A stretch of 64,000 bases of DNA, taken from contig NZ_QJTE01000001.1 in NCBI RefSeq assembly GCF_003217255.1, positions 496,001 to 560,000 on the forward strand, in the 5' to 3' direction. Numbering within the stretch: the stretch's first letter is position 1; every line of letters begins with the position of its first letter. This stretch comes from Pseudoroseicyclus aestuarii (GTDB taxonomy: Bacteria > Pseudomonadota > Alphaproteobacteria > Rhodobacterales > Rhodobacteraceae). Below the pieces are notes generated by a model that saw only the letters and a list, made by a program, of their open reading frames with translations, did not search any database and had not been told where the DNA came from. The position numbers and the translations under genes were made by a program. Positions 36,901 to 45,435 of the stretch are shown here, piece by piece.

Positions 36901-38157
36901 TCAGAGAGCGCGCCAGCCGATGTCCCGGCGGTAGAAGCCCTCGGGCCAGTCGATGGCCTCGGCCAGTGCATAGGCGCGGTCGCGCGCCTCTCTCAGGCTG
37001 GCGCCGCGCGCCGTGGCCGAGAGGACGCGCCCGCCGGCGGCGGTGACGGCCCCGCCTGTGCGCGCCGTGCCGGCATGGAAGACGATCTGCGAGGAGGTTT
37101 CGGGCGGGGCCTCGAGCCCGCCGATCACGCTGCCCTTCTCGTAGGCCTCGGGGTAGCCCTTGGCGGCGAGGACGACGGTGAGGGCATGATCCTCGGCGAA
37201 GACGGGGCGGATATCGGCGAGGCCGCCCATGGCGCAGGCCTGCATCAGATCCAGGACCTGGCCGCCCAGCCGCATCATCAGCACCTGGGCTTCGGGATCG
37301 CCCAGCCGGGTGTTGTATTCGATCAGCTTCGGTGCGCCCTTCTCGATCATCAAGCCGGCGTAGAGGATGCCCTGGAAGGGCGTGCCGCGGCGCGCCATCT
37401 CGGCCAGTGTGGGGTGGACGATCTCGTCCATCGCGCGGGCGGTGACATCGTCGGTCATCACCGGCGCCGGGGAATAGGCGCCCATGCCGCCGGTATTGGG
37501 GCCCTTGTCGCCGTCGAAGGCGCGCTTGTGATCCTGTGCGGTGCCGATCGGCACTGCCGTCTCGCCGTCGCAGAGCACGAAGAGCGAGGCCTCCTCGCCC
37601 ATCAGCCACTCCTCGATCACCAGCTCGGGGCTGCCGAAGGCACCGGCGAAGACCGCCTCCACGGCTTCGAGCGCCTGGGCCTCGGTCTCGGCCATGGTCA
37701 CGCCCTTGCCGGCGGCGAGGCCGTCGGCCTTGATCACCAGCGGCGCGCCGCGCTGGCGCACGTAATCGGCGGCCGCCGCGGCATCGGTGAAATGGGCGTA
37801 GGCGGCGGTGGGGGCGCCGCAGGCGTCGCAGATGCTCTTGGTGAATGCCTTGGAGCTTTCGAGCCGGGCCGCCGCGGCGCCTGGGCCGACGACCGCGATG
37901 CCGGCGGCGCGCAGCGCGTCGGCGACCCCGGCGGCCAGCGGCGCCTCGGGCCCGATGATCACCAGATCCATCGCCGTCTCGGCGGCGAAGCCGGCCACGG
38001 CATCGGCATCCTCGATCGGCAGATCGGCGAGCTCGGCGATGCGGGCGATCCCGGCATTGCCCGGCGCAACCACCAGCCGGTCGCATTTCGGGTTCTGAAG
38101 CACCGCCCAGGCCAGCGCATGTTCGCGCGCCCCGGCGCCGAGGATCAGGATGTTCAT
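36901..38157 (-). CDS. purD: phosphoribosylamine-glycine ligase
   Basis: ATP-grasp enzyme for the second step of purine synthesis (PRA + glycine + ATP to GAR). The 418 residues begin MNILILGAGAREHALAWAV and contain VIKADGLAAGKGV (ATP-binding), HKRAFDGDKGPNTGGMGAYSP and IEYNTRLGDPEAQ, the standard catalytic motifs. It is divergent from xseA across 68 bases. Copy B of the repeat abuts its stop. Confidence 0.97.
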   Translation of the reverse strand: MNILILGAGAREHALAWAVLQNPKCDRLVVAPGNAGIARIAELADLPIEDADAVAGFAAETAMDLVIIGPEAPLAAGVADALRAAGIAVVGPGAAAARLESSKAFTKSICDACGAPTAAYAHFTDAAAAADYVRQRGAPLVIKADGLAAGKGVTMAETEAQALEAVEAVFAGAFGSPELVIEEWLMGEEASLFVLCDGETAVPIGTAQDHKRAFDGDKGPNTGGMGAYSPAPVMTDDVTARAMDEIVHPTLAEMARRGTPFQGILYAGLMIEKGAPKLIEYNTRLGDPEAQVLMMRLGGQVLDLMQACAMGGLADIRPVFAEDHALTVVLAAKGYPEAYEKGSVIGGLEAPPETSSQIVFHAGTARTGGAVTAAGGRVLSATARGASLREARDRAYALAEAIDWPEGFYRRDIGWRAL

Positions 38158-38225
38158 CGTGCCCGCCTTTCCCTTGCAGCCCCGGCGTTCTAGGGTGGCC
38201 CCCGCTTGGCAGCAAGGTGTTCGGC

Positions 38226-39800
38226 ATGGACCTGTTCGAGGACGAGGCCCCCAAGGGCGGGGACAACGCGCATGAATTCTCGGTCTCCGAGATCTCGGGC
38301 GCGGTCAAGAAGACCGTCGAGGGCGCCTTCGGCCATGTGCGCGTGCGCGGAGAGCTGGGGCGCGTGACGCATCACCGCTCGGGGCATGTCTACCTCGACC
38401 TCAAGGACGAGCGGGCGAGCCTCTCGGGCGTGATCTGGCGCGGCTCGGCCTCGAAGATGGAGACCCGCCCCGAGGAGGGGATGGAGGTCATCGCGACGGG
38501 GCGGCTGACGACCTTTCAGGGGCAGTCCAAGTACCAGATGGTGATCGAGAGCCTTGTGCCCGCCGGGGCCGGCGCGCTGATGGCGATGCTGGAGAAGCGG
38601 CGCAAGATGCTGGAGGGCGAGGGGCTGTTCGACCCCGCCCGCAAGCGCCCGATTCCGTGGTTGCCAGAGGTGATCGGTGTCGTCACCTCGCCCACCGGCG
38701 CGGTAATCCGCGACATCCTGCACCGGCTGCGCGACCGGTTTCCGCGCAAGGTTCTCGTCTGGCCCGTTGCCGTCCAGGGGCCGAACTGCGCGCCCGACGT
38801 GACGCGCGCGATCCGCGGTTTCAACGCGCTGAGCGTGGGTGGCGCGCTGCCGCGCCCCGACCTGATCATCGTGGCGCGGGGCGGCGGGTCGATCGAGGAT
38901 CTCTGGGGCTTCAACGAGGAATCGGTCGTTCGGGCGGCCGCCGAAAGCGCGATCCCGCTGATCTCGGCCGTGGGGCACGAGACCGATACCACACTGATCG
39001 ACCATGCCAGCGACCGCCGCGCGCCGACGCCCACCGCCGCCGCAGAGATCGCGGTGCCGGTGCGGGCCGAGCTGGCCGCCGATATCGCGCAGATGGGCGC
39101 GCGGCTGGGGCAGCTGCAACGCTATGCCATGGACCGGCGGGGGGAGCGGCTGCGGGATCTCTCGCGCGGGCTGCCGCGTAGCGATGCGCTGCTGCAGGGG
39201 CCAAGGCAGCGGCTGGACGATCTCGACCGCCGCCTGCCGGGGGCGCTGCGCGCCGCCATCGCCGCCAAGCGGCTGGCCCTGTCGGAGCATCCGCTGCGCC
39301 CGGCGCTGGCCGCCGTGCCGGTGGCGCGGGCGCGCGACCGGGTGGAGCGCGCCGCCGCGACCCTGCCGGGCGCCTTTCGCGGCGGCATCGCGCAGCGGCG
39401 GCTGGCGCTGTCGCAGCACAGTCTGCGCCCCGCCGGGCTGAGCGAGCGCCTGCGCCAGGAGCGGCGCCATGCCGAGCGCGTGGCCGGGCGCCTGACGCCC
39501 GAGCTGGTGACGGACAGGCTCAGGCGCCTGTCCGAACGGCTCGCCGCGCTGGACCGCCTGCGCGAAACGCTGAGCCATCGGGCCACGCTGGAGCGGGGGT
39601 TCGCCGTCGTGCGCGCGGGTGGCACCGTCGTGACGGATCGGGCCAGCGCCGCCGCCGCGGCAGAGCTGGAGATCGAGTTCAAGGATGGCCGGCTGACGGT
39701 CGGGCAGGGCGGCGGGGGCAGCGAGCCGCCCGCCGCACCGGCCCCCAAAGCGCCGCGCCGCAAGCCCGCCAGCAAGCCCGAGCAGCCGGATCTGTTCTAG
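38226..39800 (+). CDS. xseA: exodeoxyribonuclease VII large subunit
   Basis: The 524-residue catalytic subunit of ExoVII, a single-strand DNA exonuclease. The N-terminal OB-fold contains VSEISGAVKKTVEGAFGHVRV and YLDLKDERASLSGVIW. The catalytic core has VVTSPTGAVIRDILHRL, IIVARGGGSIEDLW and SAVGHETDTTLIDHASDRRAPTP (cited in parts). A long helical arm follows, then a Pro/Ala-rich tail. The ATG at 38226 has AAGG eight bases upstream; a GTG at 38217 overlaps that site. The TAG stop shares CTAG with the opposing gene. Confidence 0.95.
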   Translation: MDLFEDEAPKGGDNAHEFSVSEISGAVKKTVEGAFGHVRVRGELGRVTHHRSGHVYLDLKDERASLSGVIWRGSASKMETRPEEGMEVIATGRLTTFQGQSKYQMVIESLVPAGAGALMAMLEKRRKMLEGEGLFDPARKRPIPWLPEVIGVVTSPTGAVIRDILHRLRDRFPRKVLVWPVAVQGPNCAPDVTRAIRGFNALSVGGALPRPDLIIVARGGGSIEDLWGFNEESVVRAAAESAIPLISAVGHETDTTLIDHASDRRAPTPTAAAEIAVPVRAELAADIAQMGARLGQLQRYAMDRRGERLRDLSRGLPRSDALLQGPRQRLDDLDRRLPGALRAAIAAKRLALSEHPLRPALAAVPVARARDRVERAAATLPGAFRGGIAQRRLALSQHSLRPAGLSERLRQERRHAERVAGRLTPELVTDRLRRLSERLAALDRLRETLSHRATLERGFAVVRAGGTVVTDRASAAAAAELEIEFKDGRLTVGQGGGGSEPPAAPAPKAPRRKPASKPEQPDLF

Positions 39801-40195
39801 ACGCCGACCTCCGGGCCGCGGCACTCCAGCGGCTCGTCCCGCGTTTCGGTGTGGTAGAGCGTGGTGCCCCCGGCCTCGCTGAAGACCGCGCGCAGGGAGC
39901 CGCCCTCGTCGTAGAAGCGCCAGCATTGCAGGGGCGTGCCGTCCTCGTAGGCAAAGCAGATCTCGCCCGCCTGCTCGAACCATTCCCCCTCGAGGCAGTC
40001 ACCGTCGAGGTCGGACCATGTCACCCGGCGCCCGGGCTCGTAGCGCTCGGCGCCATAGGGTCTGCCGCCGTTTTCGTAGCTGAGGGTCAGGCCGGTCACC
40101 CGCGCCTCGAACTCGGCCGCGGTCAGCGGCTGCTCCGCCTGGGCGGCCAGCGGGGCGGCCAAGCCGCAAAGAGCAAGGGCGAGAGGGCGCATCAT
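39797..40195 (-). CDS. exported hypothetical protein
   Basis: A 132-residue protein with a signal peptide (about 1-20, PLAAQAEQ). The mature part has VTGLTLSYENGGRPYGAERY, RVTWSDLDGDCLEGEW, ICFAYEDGTPLQCWRFYDEG and three Cys, giving a small beta-rich periplasmic fold with possible disulfides. I do not recognise a named family with certainty; similar small Rhodobacteraceae periplasmic proteins occur. It is convergent with xseA and shares its stop tetranucleotide. Confidence 0.82.
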   Translation of the reverse strand: MMRPLALALCGLAAPLAAQAEQPLTAAEFEARVTGLTLSYENGGRPYGAERYEPGRRVTWSDLDGDCLEGEWFEQAGEICFAYEDGTPLQCWRFYDEGGSLRAVFSEAGGTTLYHTETRDEPLECRGPEVGV

Positions 40196-40328
40196 CGGGC
40201 GACCCTGCCACCGGGCGCGAGGCCGCGCCAGCCCTTCCCCCAAAGGGGGCGCCGGAGGCGGCGGGATCTTTCCAATGGGCGCCGCGCGGCTTAGGTGACG
40301 GCAAAGGCACTTTGTGAGGCGAGGCAGC

Positions 40329-41546
40329 ATGGCGTTCTTCCGCAAGCTCAAGGATCGGCTGATGGGCAGCTCTTCCAGGCTCGACGAGGGCCTCGAGGAG
40401 ATCGTCTCGGAGGGCGCGGCGCCCGAGGAGACGGCGCCGGAGGAGACCGCGCCCGAGGCGCCTGAGGCCCCCCGGCGCGAGCCGGAGCCGGAGCGCGCGC
40501 CGACGCCCGAGCCTGATCCGGAACCCGTCCCGGAGCGTCCCGCACCGCCCGCCACGCCGCAGCCCATGCCCGGCGCGCCGGCCGCGCCAGCCATGCCGAT
40601 AGAACCCGCCGTTCCCGAGGATCCGCTCCCCGAGGCCGAGCCGCAGCGAGAGCGTGGCGGCATCCTTGGCCGGATGTTCGGCCGCAGGGCCGATGCCGCG
40701 CCCCGGCGCGAGCTCGACGACGAGATGCTGGAACGGCTGGAAGAGCTGCTGATTCAGGCCGACATGGGCGTCGAGACGGCGCTGCGCGTCACCGCCAATA
40801 TCGCCGAGGGGCGGATGGGCCGGAAGCTCTCGGTGCCCGAGATCAAGGAGCTGCTGGCCGGCGAGGTCGCGCGCATCATGCAGCCCGTGGCCAAGCCGCT
40901 GCCGATCTATCCGAAAAAGCCGCAGGTCGTCCTCGTCGTCGGGGTCAACGGATCGGGCAAGACCACGACCATCGGCAAGCTGGCGAGCCAGTTCCGCGAC
41001 GCCGGTAAGTCGGTGGTGATCGCCGCCGGCGATACCTTCCGCGCCGCCGCGGTCGAGCAGCTTCAGGTCTGGGGCGAGCGGGCCGGGGTGCCGGTGATGA
41101 CCGCGCCGCAGGGCACCGATCCGGCGAGCCTCGTTTACGATTCGATGACCAAGGCGCAGGAGGAGGGGGCCGACCTTCTGCTGATCGACACGGCGGGGCG
41201 CCTGCAGAACCGCGCCGACCTGATGGAAGAGCTGTCGAAGATCGTCCGCGTGATCCGCAAGAAGGACCCCGAGGCGCCGCACAACACGCTTCTGGTGCTG
41301 GATGCGACAACGGGCCAGAACGCACTGCGCCAGGTCGAGATTTTCCGCGCCATCGCCGATGTCTCTGGCCTCGTGATGACCAAGCTCGACGGCACCGCGC
41401 GCGGCGGCGTGCTGGTGGCGCTGGCCGACAAGTTCGGCCTGCCGATCCATGCCATCGGCGTCGGCGAGCAGATCGACGACCTCGCCCCCTTCGACCCCGA
41501 GGAATTCGCCCGCGCCCTGACGGGGGCCGAAGGAGAGCTGGCATGA
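40329..41546 (+). CDS. ftsY: signal recognition particle receptor FtsY
   Basis: A 405-residue SRP receptor GTPase that docks ribosome-SRP complexes at the membrane. The N-terminal A domain (about 15-110) is acidic and Pro-rich; the NG domain follows with the P-loop GVNGSGKTTTIGKLA, DTFRAAAVEQL, DTAGRLQN, TKLDGTARGG and the closing GEQIDDLAPFDPEEFA. The ATG at 40329 follows GAGGCGAGGC; the GTG at 40314 is unlikely. The stop overlaps the next gene by 4 bases. Confidence 0.96.
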   Translation: MAFFRKLKDRLMGSSSRLDEGLEEIVSEGAAPEETAPEETAPEAPEAPRREPEPERAPTPEPDPEPVPERPAPPATPQPMPGAPAAPAMPIEPAVPEDPLPEAEPQRERGGILGRMFGRRADAAPRRELDDEMLERLEELLIQADMGVETALRVTANIAEGRMGRKLSVPEIKELLAGEVARIMQPVAKPLPIYPKKPQVVLVVGVNGSGKTTTIGKLASQFRDAGKSVVIAAGDTFRAAAVEQLQVWGERAGVPVMTAPQGTDPASLVYDSMTKAQEEGADLLLIDTAGRLQNRADLMEELSKIVRVIRKKDPEAPHNTLLVLDATTGQNALRQVEIFRAIADVSGLVMTKLDGTARGGVLVALADKFGLPIHAIGVGEQIDDLAPFDPEEFARALTGAEGELA

Positions 41547-42436
41547 GGCTTGCCGCCGCGCTCTGCATGCTCGCCCTCCCGGCTGCGGCGCAGGAGGCGG
41601 AGGATTGCACGCGGCTCTGGTCCGTGGCGCAGCAGCGGGCCGAGATCGGCGGGTTCGCTTTGGAGGGCCGGGTGACGCAGGACGCCTCGGGCTGCGCTGC
41701 CGAGGATGTCTCCCTCCTGCCCGAGGGCGGATACGCCAGCCGCATCCTTGCCGACCGCGTGACCCTCGCGGCGCCGGATCTCGGCCCGGCGCTGGCGGGC
41801 GGCCCGCTGCCGGACCGCGCTGAGCTGGGGGTGGAGGGGCTGCGCATCGCGCCCCTGACCGGAGATCCGATCACGGACTGGCTGCTGGCGGAGCAGGCCT
41901 ATCCGGGCCGCATCGGGGCGGAGCTTGCGCTGCGCGCCGATCCCAAGTCCGGGCACCTGCTGGTCGAGGCGCTGCGCATCGATTTCGGCGCCCTCGGAAC
42001 GCTCGCCCTGTCGGCGCGGATCGAAGGGCTGAGGCTAGCCTCCGCCAGCGCCTTCGGGGGCAGCCTCGGGCAGGCCGGCCTTACCACGCTCGATGCGGAA
42101 GTTACATCAGACGGCCTCTTCGAGACCTACGCCCTGATCCCGCTGGGCAGCCTCCTGCTGCAGCCGGGCGCCGATCCCGAGGTGCAGGTGGAGGCGCTGA
42201 AACAGGCGGGCGAGAGGGCCATTGCCGCCGCGCCAGAGGCGATGCTCGACGTCGAGAGCCGCGCCGCGCTGACAGCCCTTCTCGGGGACATGCCGCATCC
42301 CTCGGGGCGCATCGCCGCCAGCCTCGCAATAGAGCCGCCGCTGGGGCCGGGGCGCTTGACGCCGGCACCCGGCGCCGATCCCTCCAGCATCCTGCGCGGC
42401 ATGGCGCTGAGCGTCGACTACGAGCCCGCATCATGA
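41543..42436 (+). CDS. exported hypothetical protein, coupled to ftsY
   Basis: A 297-residue protein with a short signal peptide (about 1-17, LALPAAAQE). The rest is rich in Leu, Ala and Gly with repeated short strands (GRIGAELALRADPKSGHLL, ALRIDFGALGTLALSARIEG) reminiscent of beta-helical or AsmA-like periplasmic proteins. Two Cys near the N terminus (CTRLW and ASGCAAED) could form a disulfide. No family recognised. The ATGA overlap with ftsY suggests co-translation. Confidence 0.78.
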   Translation: MRLAAALCMLALPAAAQEAEDCTRLWSVAQQRAEIGGFALEGRVTQDASGCAAEDVSLLPEGGYASRILADRVTLAAPDLGPALAGGPLPDRAELGVEGLRIAPLTGDPITDWLLAEQAYPGRIGAELALRADPKSGHLLVEALRIDFGALGTLALSARIEGLRLASASAFGGSLGQAGLTTLDAEVTSDGLFETYALIPLGSLLLQPGADPEVQVEALKQAGERAIAAAPEAMLDVESRAALTALLGDMPHPSGRIAASLAIEPPLGPGRLTPAPGADPSSILRGMALSVDYEPAS

Positions 42437-42458
42437 GCGCGCCGCGCGGGATCACGGC

Positions 42459-43361
42459 GTGAGCGACTGGCTCGCCGCGCTGGCCGGGACGCCCGAGGGC
42501 GCGCGCCTCGCCGCAGGCTTCGCGCTGCTCTCGGCTGTGGCGCATGCCAGCTTCGGCGCGCTGCAGAAGGGGGCGCACGACCCCTGGCTCTCGCGCGGGT
42601 CGATCGACCTCTGGCTGGCGATCCTCTCGGCCCCCATCGCGCTTTTCGTGGTGCCGGCGCCCGATGCCGTGACCTGGATGGCGCTGGCCGGCGCGCTGGT
42701 CATCCACTTCGTCTACAAGCTGTGCATGGCGCTGGCCTACGAACGCTCGGCCTATACGGTCGTCTACCCGGTGGTGCGCGGCACCGGCCCGGTGGTCACC
42801 GTGCTTTTCGCCGGCATCGTCTTTCACGAGCACTTCGCCCCGATGCAGTGGCTCGGCGTGGCGCTGGTCTCGGGCGCGATCCTCGGCCTCGCGCTGCGCA
42901 ACATCGCGGAAGAGGCGCTGGATCTGCGGCGGCTCAAGCAGGGCATGGCCTGGGCGCTGGCGGCAGGGCTGACCGTGGCGCTCTACACCACATGGGACGC
43001 CTGGGGCATCCGCGCCGCGCCCGATCCCTTCACCTTCCTCGCCTGGTTCTTCTTCGTCACCTCGCTGGATTTCCCGCTGATCGCCTATGCGCGCTGGCGC
43101 CGGATGCCCGCGCCGCCGCGGGTGGGGCCGCTGATGGTCCGCGGCGTGATCGGCGCGCTCATCGCCTGGCTCAGCTTCGGCGGGGTGATGATCGCGACCT
43201 ACCTCGACAAGGTCGGAGAGGCGGCTGTCCTGCGCGAGACCTCGACCGTCTTCGCCGCGCTGATCGGCTGGCTGATCCTGGGCGACAAGGTCGGCCCGCG
43301 CCGGGCGCTGCTGATGGGGCTGATCGCGCTGGGGGCGGTGCTCGTAGAATTCGGCGGCTGA
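42459..43361 (+). CDS. DMT/EamA-type transporter
   Basis: A 300-residue membrane protein with ten predicted helices in two five-helix halves, as in EamA transporters: FALLSAVAHASFGALQKGA and ALAYERSAYTVVYPVVRGTGP in the first, ALAAGLTVALYTTWDAWGI and EAAVLRETSTVFAALIGWLILG in the second. The substrate is unknown; metabolite or amino-acid export is usual. It starts at a GTG 22 bases after the preceding gene without a strong ribosome-binding site. Confidence 0.85.
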   Translation: MSDWLAALAGTPEGARLAAGFALLSAVAHASFGALQKGAHDPWLSRGSIDLWLAILSAPIALFVVPAPDAVTWMALAGALVIHFVYKLCMALAYERSAYTVVYPVVRGTGPVVTVLFAGIVFHEHFAPMQWLGVALVSGAILGLALRNIAEEALDLRRLKQGMAWALAAGLTVALYTTWDAWGIRAAPDPFTFLAWFFFVTSLDFPLIAYARWRRMPAPPRVGPLMVRGVIGALIAWLSFGGVMIATYLDKVGEAAVLRETSTVFAALIGWLILGDKVGPRRALLMGLIALGAVLVEFGG

Positions 43362-43444
43362 CGGCAAGGTGCCTTGAACCCGGCCCGATTGCGCGCAAGA
43401 ACCCGGCTGCCGCCCCCCCGCGCGGCGCAAAGAGGAGACCCGAG

Positions 43445-44044
43445 ATGGCGGAAAAGCGGATCAACCCGGTCCTCAAGCAGGTGCTGGAACTGGGGCCGAC
43501 GCTGCTGTTCTTCCTCGCCTACCTGCGGCTGAAGGAACGAAGCTTCGAGGTCGGCGGGACGGAGTATTCCGGCTTCATCGTCGCGACCGTCCTCTTCGTG
43601 CCGATCCTGCTCGTGGCGATGGGCATCCTCTGGGCGCTGACCGGCAAGCTTAGCCGGATGCAGATCTTCACCGCCGTCGTCGTGGTCTTCTTCGGCGGGC
43701 TGACCGCCTGGTTCAACGACGAGCGCTTCTTCAAGATGAAGACTTCGATCGTCTACGGCCTTTTCGCCGTGCTGCTGGGCATCGGCATCGCCATGCGGAA
43801 AAGCTGGCTCGAATGGATCATGGGCGAGGTGCTGCCGATGCAGCGCGAGGGCTGGGATCTGCTGACCCGGCGCCTGGCGCTGATGTTCGGCGGGCTGGCG
43901 ATTGCCAACGAGGTGATCTGGCGCACCCAGTCCGATCAGACCTGGGTGACGATCGAGACCTTCGTCTTTCCCGCCGTGCTCTTCGTCTTCCTCTGGGTGC
44001 AGATCGCGGCGCTGCAGAAGTACCTGATCACCCCCGAGGAGTAG
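43445..44044 (+). CDS. yciB: septation protein A homologue (YciB/IspZ)
   Basis: A 199-residue inner-membrane protein with five to six helices. Family features are PVLKQVLELGPTLLFFLAY, GGLTAWFNDERFFKMKTSIVYGLF and NEVIWRTQSDQTWVTIETFVFP. YciB influences cell-envelope and division processes in enterobacteria and Shigella; the role here is inferred. AGGAG precedes the ATG at 43445. Its 3' end overlaps the convergent SDR gene by 17 bases. Confidence 0.93.
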   Translation: MAEKRINPVLKQVLELGPTLLFFLAYLRLKERSFEVGGTEYSGFIVATVLFVPILLVAMGILWALTGKLSRMQIFTAVVVVFFGGLTAWFNDERFFKMKTSIVYGLFAVLLGIGIAMRKSWLEWIMGEVLPMQREGWDLLTRRLALMFGGLAIANEVIWRTQSDQTWVTIETFVFPAVLFVFLWVQIAALQKYLITPEE

Positions 44045-44690
44045 CGCCGAGGATCCGCGGCAGCAGCCGCGCCGCCTCGGCCCGCGGGTCGGCCAGCGCC
44101 GTGCGATCCTCGCCCGGGAAGAACCGCCCGCGCAGCGAGGTCGGCATCGCCTCGGGCGTCAGGATCTCGACCCTCGGGCCGGTGCGCTCCGTCTCCTGCT
44201 GCCAGGACCGGGCGAGGGCGATCTGCGCCGCTTTCGTGCTGCCGTAATGGCCGAAAAACTTCTCGCCGGCGCGGGCATCGTCGAAGAAGACGGCCGTCCC
44301 CTCGCGCCCCAGCAGCGGCGCGACATAGCCGATCAGCCGCTGCGTGGCGGCAAGGTTGGTGGCGACGGACTTCTCGAAATCCTTCTCCGCAAGGTGCGAG
44401 GTCGGGCCCAGCGGTGCCGCATGGATCGCGGCATGGATCCAGAGCGAGAGCCCGCCCCAGCGGTCGTGGATGCCGCGGCAGAGCTGCTGCATCGCCGCCG
44501 CCACGCCGATGTCCATCGGTGCCAGGGTCGCGCTGCCGCCCGCCGCCTGGATGCGGTCGTCCAGCTCTTCCAGCGCGCCGGTGGTGCGGGCCACGGCGAT
44601 GACGTGATGCGTCGGCGCCAGCGCCTCGGCGAGAGCGGCGCCAAGGCCGCGGCCGGCCCCGGTGACGAGGGCGGGCAGGGGGTCGGTCAT
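44028..44690 (-). CDS. SDR family oxidoreductase lacking an obvious catalytic Ser
   Basis: A 220-residue short-chain dehydrogenase-like protein. The NAD(P) motif TGAGRGLG is at 10-17, the structural N-L-A-A segment near 112, and YGSTK gives the Tyr149/Lys153 pair. The strand where the catalytic Ser normally sits reads TAVFFDDARAGEK, with Asp in its place, so classical SDR chemistry is uncertain. It overlaps the sulfotransferase-like gene upstream by 4 bases (ATGA). Substrate unknown. Confidence 0.85.
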   Translation of the reverse strand: MTDPLPALVTGAGRGLGAALAEALAPTHHVIAVARTTGALEELDDRIQAAGGSATLAPMDIGVAAAMQQLCRGIHDRWGGLSLWIHAAIHAAPLGPTSHLAEKDFEKSVATNLAATQRLIGYVAPLLGREGTAVFFDDARAGEKFFGHYGSTKAAQIALARSWQQETERTGPRVEILTPEAMPTSLRGRFFPGEDRTALADPRAEAARLLPRILGATPRG

Positions 44691-45238
44691 TGTGAACCTC
44701 TTGCATTGTGGCGTTGCGCCAGCGCGGCGCGGGCGGCGCCGCGGTCGGGGCCGGCGCCGATCCAATCGGCGAAATCCTCGAAATCTGTGGCCATCTCTTC
44801 CATCCGCAGCCGGCGCACATGCGCGCGGGTGGCGAGGAAGGCCTCGATATTGGCGGTGACGGTGGCGACGTAGTCGCGGCAGACCTCCAGCGTCTCGGCG
44901 CCCGGCGCCCGGTAGAGGATGCCCTCGCGATAGGCGCGCAGGATGCCCTGGCCCGCCCGCGCGGCAAAGCTTTCGGCCACGGCCTCGGGATCGCGGGTCA
45001 GGTGCAGGTAGCCGGCGCGGTCGCCCCAGGTGGTCCCCAGCCGCCCCAGCATCCAGGCGAGGCGATTGTCGACCTCGATATGCCGCGCCGGATAGGCCAG
45101 CCGGTCGGCGCCAAGGCGGCGCACGCGCGTCTCGTGCCCGGCGGTCCAGCCGGGCAGATGCGCCGCGGCCCGCGCCAGCGTGGTGGACCCGCAGCGGCCG
45201 GTGCAAAGCACGAAGACGGTATCGAAAGGCGCAGCCAT
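44687..45238 (-). CDS. sulfotransferase-like P-loop protein
   Basis: A 183-residue protein beginning (M)AAPFDTVFVLCTGRCGSTTLA. The TGRCGST at 13-19 is the 5'-phosphosulfate-binding loop of PAPS-dependent sulfotransferases. A later HLTRDPEAVAESFAA resembles the 3'-phosphate-binding segment (R-x-P-x-x-x-x-x-S). It is shorter than typical sulfotransferases (about 250-300), so it may be a minimal or divergent member. The start at 45238 gives the P-loop right at the N terminus. It is coupled to the downstream SDR gene. Confidence 0.8.
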   Translation of the reverse strand: MAAPFDTVFVLCTGRCGSTTLARAAAHLPGWTAGHETRVRRLGADRLAYPARHIEVDNRLAWMLGRLGTTWGDRAGYLHLTRDPEAVAESFAARAGQGILRAYREGILYRAPGAETLEVCRDYVATVTANIEAFLATRAHVRRLRMEEMATDFEDFADWIGAGPDRGAARAALAQRHNARGSQ

Positions 45239-45280
45239 GGCCCGCCTCTTGGCGCAAGCGCGCCGCCGCGGCAAGGGCGC

Positions 45281-45312
45281 GCGCCCCCCATCTTCTCTTT
45301 GAAAATATCCCC
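45281..45312 (-). repeat. dispersed element, copy C
   Basis: On the minus strand GGGGATATTTTCAAAGAGAAGAT followed by G6 and CGCGC, 43 bases upstream of the sulfotransferase-like start, in the divergent gap with bioY. The 3' G-run is kept but the matching 5' C-run is missing, so the stem seen in copy A is lost here. Confidence 0.75.
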
Positions 45313-45435
45313 GCCGGAGGCCCCGGCATCCGCCGCCGCACCGCCGGGCCTCGCGCGCCGCAGCTTGACTTTAGCCCTGCGGAACAGGACAGAAGGGGGT
45401 AGATTTCGACGCTTCAAAACCCCGGGGGATCCTCG

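Noticed and set aside
45313-45435. BioR operator upstream of bioY
   Set aside because: No TTAT-x-ATAA type palindrome is present in the gap.
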